Assembly (NCBI GenBank): GCA_039189655.1
Contig: JBCCYN010000048.1
Span: 1 to 26,750 of the forward strand
Direction: 5' to 3'
Source of the DNA: Acuticoccus sp039189655
Lineage (GTDB): Bacteria; Pseudomonadota; Alphaproteobacteria; Rhizobiales; Amorphaceae
Length of the DNA stretch: 26,750 bases
Shown here: one piece after another, positions 23,547-26,750 of the stretch
Layout: each line of letters begins with the position of its first letter
Position numbering within the stretch: the stretch's first letter is position 1
Notes under the pieces: generated by a model
Database searches by the model: none
Seen by the model: only the letters and a program-made list of their open reading frames with translations
What the model was told of the DNA's origin: nothing
Position numbers and translations under genes: made by a program

Positions 23547-24014
23547 TTAGGTGCGCGGGACCCAGCGAACTCCTCCAGAACGGCGCTCTCGGGCCCCTGG
23601 CCGGTAAGACGCGGATCTTATGAGCGCAACGATCGCCATGCCCAGCAAGCCGATTGTAGCCAAACCGGCCACTGACGTGGGGATAGCATTTCGGGTTCTC
23701 TCGCTCACAATGACCAGACGCTCACTCAGGCCGGCGCTCTGCAGTTGATCACGGATCTTATCGGCGGACACGTGAGCCTCGGCTAAATTTTCGGCTGGCA
23801 AGATGATTTGAACGCGATCGGGATTCATCACCATCATTTCGCCGCCTGCCAACGCGCCCCAGTCGTCCGCTGCTTGACGCAGAACGCCGTCCAACATGGC
23901 GATGTCTTGTGCGGTGCGGATGTCAACGAAAAGGACCGGAGAGCCTACGGATCGGGCAAAAAGCGCCGCGGCAAGCACGGCGACGAGCGCGATGGCAAGC
24001 AACGACGTTTTCAT
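23547..24014 (-). CDS. small envelope protein with two membrane helices, unrecognised
   Basis: A strong GGGGGAGG lies just before the ATG. The 155-aa product begins with a signal anchor (MKTSLLAIALVAVLAAALFA), followed by about 90 soluble residues with an alternating strand/helix pattern (DIAMLDGVLRQAADDWGAL, DRVQIILPAENLAEAHVSADKIRDQLQSAGL, RLVIVSER). A second helix, SVAGLATIGLLGMAIVALI, is near residues 113-131. A basic tail ends it. The soluble part resembles the strand-helix periplasmic domain of FliF/SctJ-type ring proteins only in general style; I do not claim homology. It is probably membrane-bound with the domain in the periplasm. Confidence 0.65.
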   Translation of the reverse strand: MKTSLLAIALVAVLAAALFARSVGSPVLFVDIRTAQDIAMLDGVLRQAADDWGALAGGEMMVMNPDRVQIILPAENLAEAHVSADKIRDQLQSAGLSERLVIVSERTRNAIPTSVAGLATIGLLGMAIVALIRSASYRPGARERRSGGVRWVPRT

Positions 24015-24131
24015 GGCCTCCCCCTCAGACGTTACGTAAGGGTCGCCAAATATGGTTAACCGAAGCTTGCCTTCCCCAAACTGCTCGCAAGCTTGCGCGC
24101 GCCGGCATAAGGCGCTAGCACCAGGGCATGG

Positions 24132-24208
<77 letters not shown>

Positions 24209-24441
24209 GCAAGATCAAAGACTTAACACAAGAAATCGACGACGAAAACATCGTTGGCGACCACCTAGCTGCCACAGGCGCTGGTAGTGCGGCTCGACGC
24301 CAACTACCTTCATCTCTGGCCGACCCGGTCGTCCAAATTCACAATCTCATTATTGATGGCTGGCAGCGAATGGTTGCGGAGACCGCTCAGGCTGCGTCTC
24401 TAAACGACCATCCCGATCACGAAGCCGACTTAGGTATGTAG
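24209..24441 (+). other. coding-like remnant directly after tRNA-Pro
   Basis: An open frame reads through from within the tRNA to TAG/TGA-free sequence ending at 24441. After the tRNA it gives SKIKDLTQEIDDENIVGDHL... and LADPVVQIHNLIIDGWQRMVAETAQ, which looks like real protein. No acceptable start codon lies between 24209 and the late ATG in WQRM. It may be the tail of a gene whose start was lost when DNA inserted at the tRNA. I do not recognise it. Confidence 0.3.
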
Positions 24442-24456
24442 TACGTCCTCTCAACC

Positions 24457-24663
24457 ATGCGGCCGCGAAGTATCGAAGGCCTTATTATTTTGTTGAGGCA
24501 GGCCTTCGTTGAGCTGGTTCCCTACCATGAAGGTTCGCCGTACTCCGGAAGAGCGATCAAAGTCGGCACCTATCGTGCGATCCTGACGGCCATTCAAACG
24601 CTTGAAAGCTGGCGAAGCGCTGATGCGGAAAATAGCACGCCTGCGAAGTCAGAGGCGCAGTGA
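24457..24663 (+). CDS. small hypothetical protein upstream of the DGQHR-type gene
   Basis: The 68-aa frame starts MRPRSIEGLIILLRQAFVELVPYHEG and has helical and charged character (YRAILTAIQTLESWRSADAEN). There is no signal peptide or known motif. No good ribosome-binding site precedes the ATG. Its TGA overlaps the GTG of the next frame (GTGA), as in a coupled operon, which is the main reason to believe it. Function unknown. Confidence 0.4.
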   Translation: MRPRSIEGLIILLRQAFVELVPYHEGSPYSGRAIKVGTYRAILTAIQTLESWRSADAENSTPAKSEAQ

Positions 24664-25913
24664 TTGACACCACGGGAGGCCTCAATCCCACCGAGGGTCA
24701 CATCCTCGCCGGCGTGCAAATCGACGAACATCGCTTCCTAGGCCGTGTAAAGCCCCGCAACTCTTCCAGATTGCGCCTGATCCTCGATGCAGTGAAGACA
24801 AGCGCAAGCTTGCGGTCTCCAAGGAGGCGCAGGAGATGCGCGCACTACGCGAGCAAGTGCAGCGTGCTTTCGAAGGCGCAAAGGCCAGGAGCGTTGGGTC
24901 ATAAGCCGAATATGTTGTTCGCCTGAGCCAGGGTGAACCCGGCATTACCCCAACGATCATCCTTTACTCCGAAGAGCCGCTGGGCACTGCGATTGATACG
25001 CAGTTTGGCTACGGCACGGCGCCAACACCCTGGGGCCGGAAGTTGGTCGCGATCGATGGTGAGACGCAGCTCGCTGCTCGCTACGAAACTGTAAATCGTG
25101 ACCCCGAAACGCAGCACGACTACGCACCAGTTTACATTTGCTATGACCTTTCAAAGGGATGGGCGCGGCAAGCGTTCCATTATCTCAACGTACCTGCTGT
25201 GCGACCGAACGCAGCTGTCAGCATTGGAACGGACTCCTGTGGTCTTGTTACGTCGATCACAGCGGCTGTTGAGCGCTCTGTCCCCTTCTTCTCGGGTCGA
25301 GTGAACCTGACGCGCCGGCATTTGCGGGCAACAAACACCGACGCCACGACCATCGCCGTCCTTCAAGGGGGAGGCCTGACGGTCGCTTTCGGGATCGCTG
25401 GGGTGAAGCGTGGTAAAAAGCCTGAGCCAATTGATGCGGAGCGCGTACCACTACTCAGAGACTCAGCGATCGAGTGGTGGCGCACTGCCACCGAATCGAT
25501 AGGCTCCGCTTTTGAAGATCGGGAGCATTCTATGGCGTCTGCGCCGGCGGTGATAGCCGCAATTGGGGCGATGGGGCATCCGCTCGTCTTGGACAGAGAT
25601 CCTGGGAAACGGGCCGAGATAGCTACACAGCAGATCTACAAGCTCAGGTCAGTGAACTGGCGACGGGACGCCCATTGGGATGGCATTGCAGGCAAGCTAA
25701 CACCCAAGGGCGCGGTGACTGTTGCTGGTTCTAAGGAAGCCGGTCCCGCGGTCCTCTCAGCGTTGAACGACGAGGGCTCTGAAGCCTTCCAACGAGGTCG
25801 ACGCGCTTCAGCTTGGCCAACCTGCGCAGTCATGCGGTGTGCCCGAATCCGTTGGCCGCCGCAGCATACGCATCGGCGAACGTACTGGACTTCTCTTCAT
25901 CATCAGGAGTTTC
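24660..25913 (+). pseudogene. DGQHR/DndB-like protein, frameshifted with internal stop
   Basis: The GTG at 24660 opens IDTTGGLNPTEGHILAGVQIDEHRFLGRVKPR. One base is lost near 24762, after which the next frame continues LFQIAPDPRCSEDKRKLAVSKEAQEM, then RAFEGAKARSVGS, a TAA near 24900, and AEYVVRLSQGEPGITPTIILYSEEPLG. The core is KLVAIDGETQLAARYE (about 25047), in the place of the DGQHR motif. It continues WARQAFHYLNVPAVRPNAAVSIGTDS and INLTRR-like repeats, similar to DndB-type proteins with their 'FxxLN..gv.pn..l...D' block. DndB represses and tunes DNA phosphorothioation operons. The exact 3' end is unclear; main-frame similarity fades near 25800. No dndA, C, D or E is in the window. The family call is from motif memory, not a search. 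Confidence 0.5.
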
Positions 25914-25916
25914 GAA

Positions 25917-26126
25917 ATGAACGACGTAAGCCACCAAACCCAAAAATCACCATATCCAAAAAAGCGAAGCCTTATAGCAGATCCGGATGCCCGACTATCG
26001 CTCTTAATGGCGGACATCGAGACATTGACCGCCGAAGTTTGTCGGCAACTCCTCGCCTCGGTTGATCGCGTTAGGGATGCTGATGCAGCTGAGCGAGCCG
26101 AGGCGTTTTGCTTAGCTGAACAATGA
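25917..26126 (+). CDS. small hypothetical protein after the DGQHR-type gene
   Basis: ATG 25917 has AGGAG 7 nt upstream, better than any neighbour. The 69-aa product, MNDVSHQTQKSPYPKKRSLIADPDARLSLLMADIETLTAEVCRQLLASVDRVRDADAAERAEAF..., has a polar basic start and a helical second half. No known domain. Its position suggests it belongs to the operon of the decayed gene and was translated separately. Confidence 0.55.
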   Translation: MNDVSHQTQKSPYPKKRSLIADPDARLSLLMADIETLTAEVCRQLLASVDRVRDADAAERAEAFCLAEQ

Positions 26127-26130
26127 GCCG

Positions 26131-26328
26131 TTGAGCCCGGAGGTCATCGTCGGGCGCGCCTTCCAAATCATCATCGAAGTCGAGAACCGACGCGACAAGC
26201 TTGACGACCTCATCGAACAACTTGGTCCGCACGGAGAAGTACTCAACTCCACCGAACAGACACCGTCGGCGCGGCAAAGTGAAAGGCAACGACAGACGAT
26301 CCGTGCCTTTGCCTGCAGATATCGCTGA
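26131..26328 (+). CDS. small helical hypothetical protein
   Basis: A TTG start at 26131 lies 4 nt after the previous stop at 26126, with no good ribosome-binding site, so coupling is the only support. The 65-aa product SPEVIVGRAFQIIIEVENRRDKLDDLIEQLGPHGEVL... looks like a helix or coiled coil with a polar tail. It may be a second half of the preceding product separated by a stop. Function unknown. Confidence 0.35.
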   Translation: MSPEVIVGRAFQIIIEVENRRDKLDDLIEQLGPHGEVLNSTEQTPSARQSERQRQTIRAFACRYR

Positions 26329-26350
26329 CAACACTCCCACAATCAGGAGA

Positions 26351-26486
26351 ATGAATCATTGAGTACTACCGGCATTCTGAGACCCAGAACGAGGTACGTG
26401 AACGCATCTTTGGAACGATCCGCGAAATGCGGGATGAAGGGCACTCATTGAATACGCTGCTCACCACGCTGTGCCTCGTAAAGTAG
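26351..26486 (+). pseudogene. short frameshifted ORF with internal stop
   Basis: AGGAG sits right before ATG 26351, but that frame stops after three codons (MNH then TGA). One base later the sequence reads EYYRHSETQNEVRERIFGTIREMRDEGHSLNTLLTTLCLVK and stops at TAG 26484. A single-base change near 26358 would explain both. The product would be a small helical protein of unknown role. Confidence 0.35.
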
Positions 26487-26492
26487 GAGGCC

Positions 26493-26750
26493 GTGTCCGC
26501 TAAGGTCGGGCGGTGCCTCGATGAAGCAACCAAAGAAGCCGCCCTAGATGACGTGGAGAGCCGCGGCATCCCGGTCCGCAATCTGGACACGGTACAGACT
26601 CCGCGCATCCGTGAGTTGAGCATAATGGCGCGCAACTACGCGGCAGCCGCGGATACGTATGTGCAAGCGTCCAACAAATGCGAGCAGAACGAAGGCCTCT
26701 TTGCCGAACTCCATGACCTCGCCTGTGACGCTGACCGGAAACGGGATGCC
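26493..26750 (+). CDS. hypothetical helical protein, 3' end outside window
   Basis: GTG 26493 follows TAGGAGG at 2-nt spacing and stays open to the window edge (86 codons). The product, beginning MSAKVGRCLDEATKEAALDDVESRGIPVRNLDTVQT, is rich in Ala, Glu and Lys, with no known motif; ARNYAAAADTYVQASNKCEQNEGLFAELHDL suggests helix pairs. It belongs to the same run of small genes after the DGQHR-type remnant. Its real length is not visible. Confidence 0.5.
   Translation, partial: MSAKVGRCLDEATKEAALDDVESRGIPVRNLDTVQTPRIRELSIMARNYAAAADTYVQASNKCEQNEGLFAELHDLACDADRKRDA

Overview
The window reads as a chromosomal segment of an alphaproteobacterium. The evidence is the CpdR response regulator, the formylglutamate-amidohydrolase-like and HisN genes beside it, a small RNA of the alphaproteobacterial αr14/suhB type with CUCCUCCC-type motifs, and the MotA/MotB-like envelope pair. 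I cannot name a genus. A mostly intact core block lies between two tRNA genes, tRNA-Val(GAC) on the minus strand near 5.0 kb and tRNA-Pro(GGG) on the plus strand near 24.1 kb. Both tRNAs have their 3' ends facing outward, towards decayed accessory DNA.

Left accessory region (1 to about 4.99 kb). It starts inside an rhs gene whose variable tip is a predicted PD-(D/E)XK nuclease toxin. An AT-rich gene, probably its immunity protein, overlaps it by 4 nt. Next come wreckage pieces: gspG with two compensating frameshifts, a C-terminal gspE fragment on the other strand, a second rhs tip whose first 160 nt nearly match the first one, a truncated and frameshifted IS21 istA, and a doubtful lipoprotein gene.

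Core block (5.1-24.0 kb). First come cpdR (minus), an N-formylglutamate amidohydrolase-like gene, the αr14-like sRNA (minus), hisN and a DMT transporter. Then a tightly coupled minus-strand sugar operon gnd-zwf-gntK-HAD phosphatase supplies the oxidative pentose phosphate route and gluconate phosphorylation. A patchy stretch (12.6-16.0 kb) has a broken isoprenylcysteine-methyltransferase-like gene, a periplasmic cupin and an NsrR-type Rrf2 regulator with a palindromic operator. After that is a stress module: a DoxX-like membrane protein, an OxyR-like LysR regulator, and a divergent manganese catalase with an OxyR-type site and a leader hairpin. A second IS21 scrap separates it from the minus-strand group MotB-like / MotA-like / suhB / efp / a small two-helix envelope protein.

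Right accessory region (24.2 kb to the end). Downstream of tRNA-Pro are small unrecognised ORFs around a decayed gene of DGQHR/DndB type, the family of the regulator in DNA phosphorothioation systems. It has one frameshift and one internal stop. Further small helical ORFs run off the right edge. The most notable signals are the Rhs toxin/immunity pair with its duplicated broken tip, the anti-Shine-Dalgarno sRNA, the OxyR-like regulator lacking the resolving cysteine, the catalase leader hairpin, and the DGQHR-type remnant island at tRNA-Pro.
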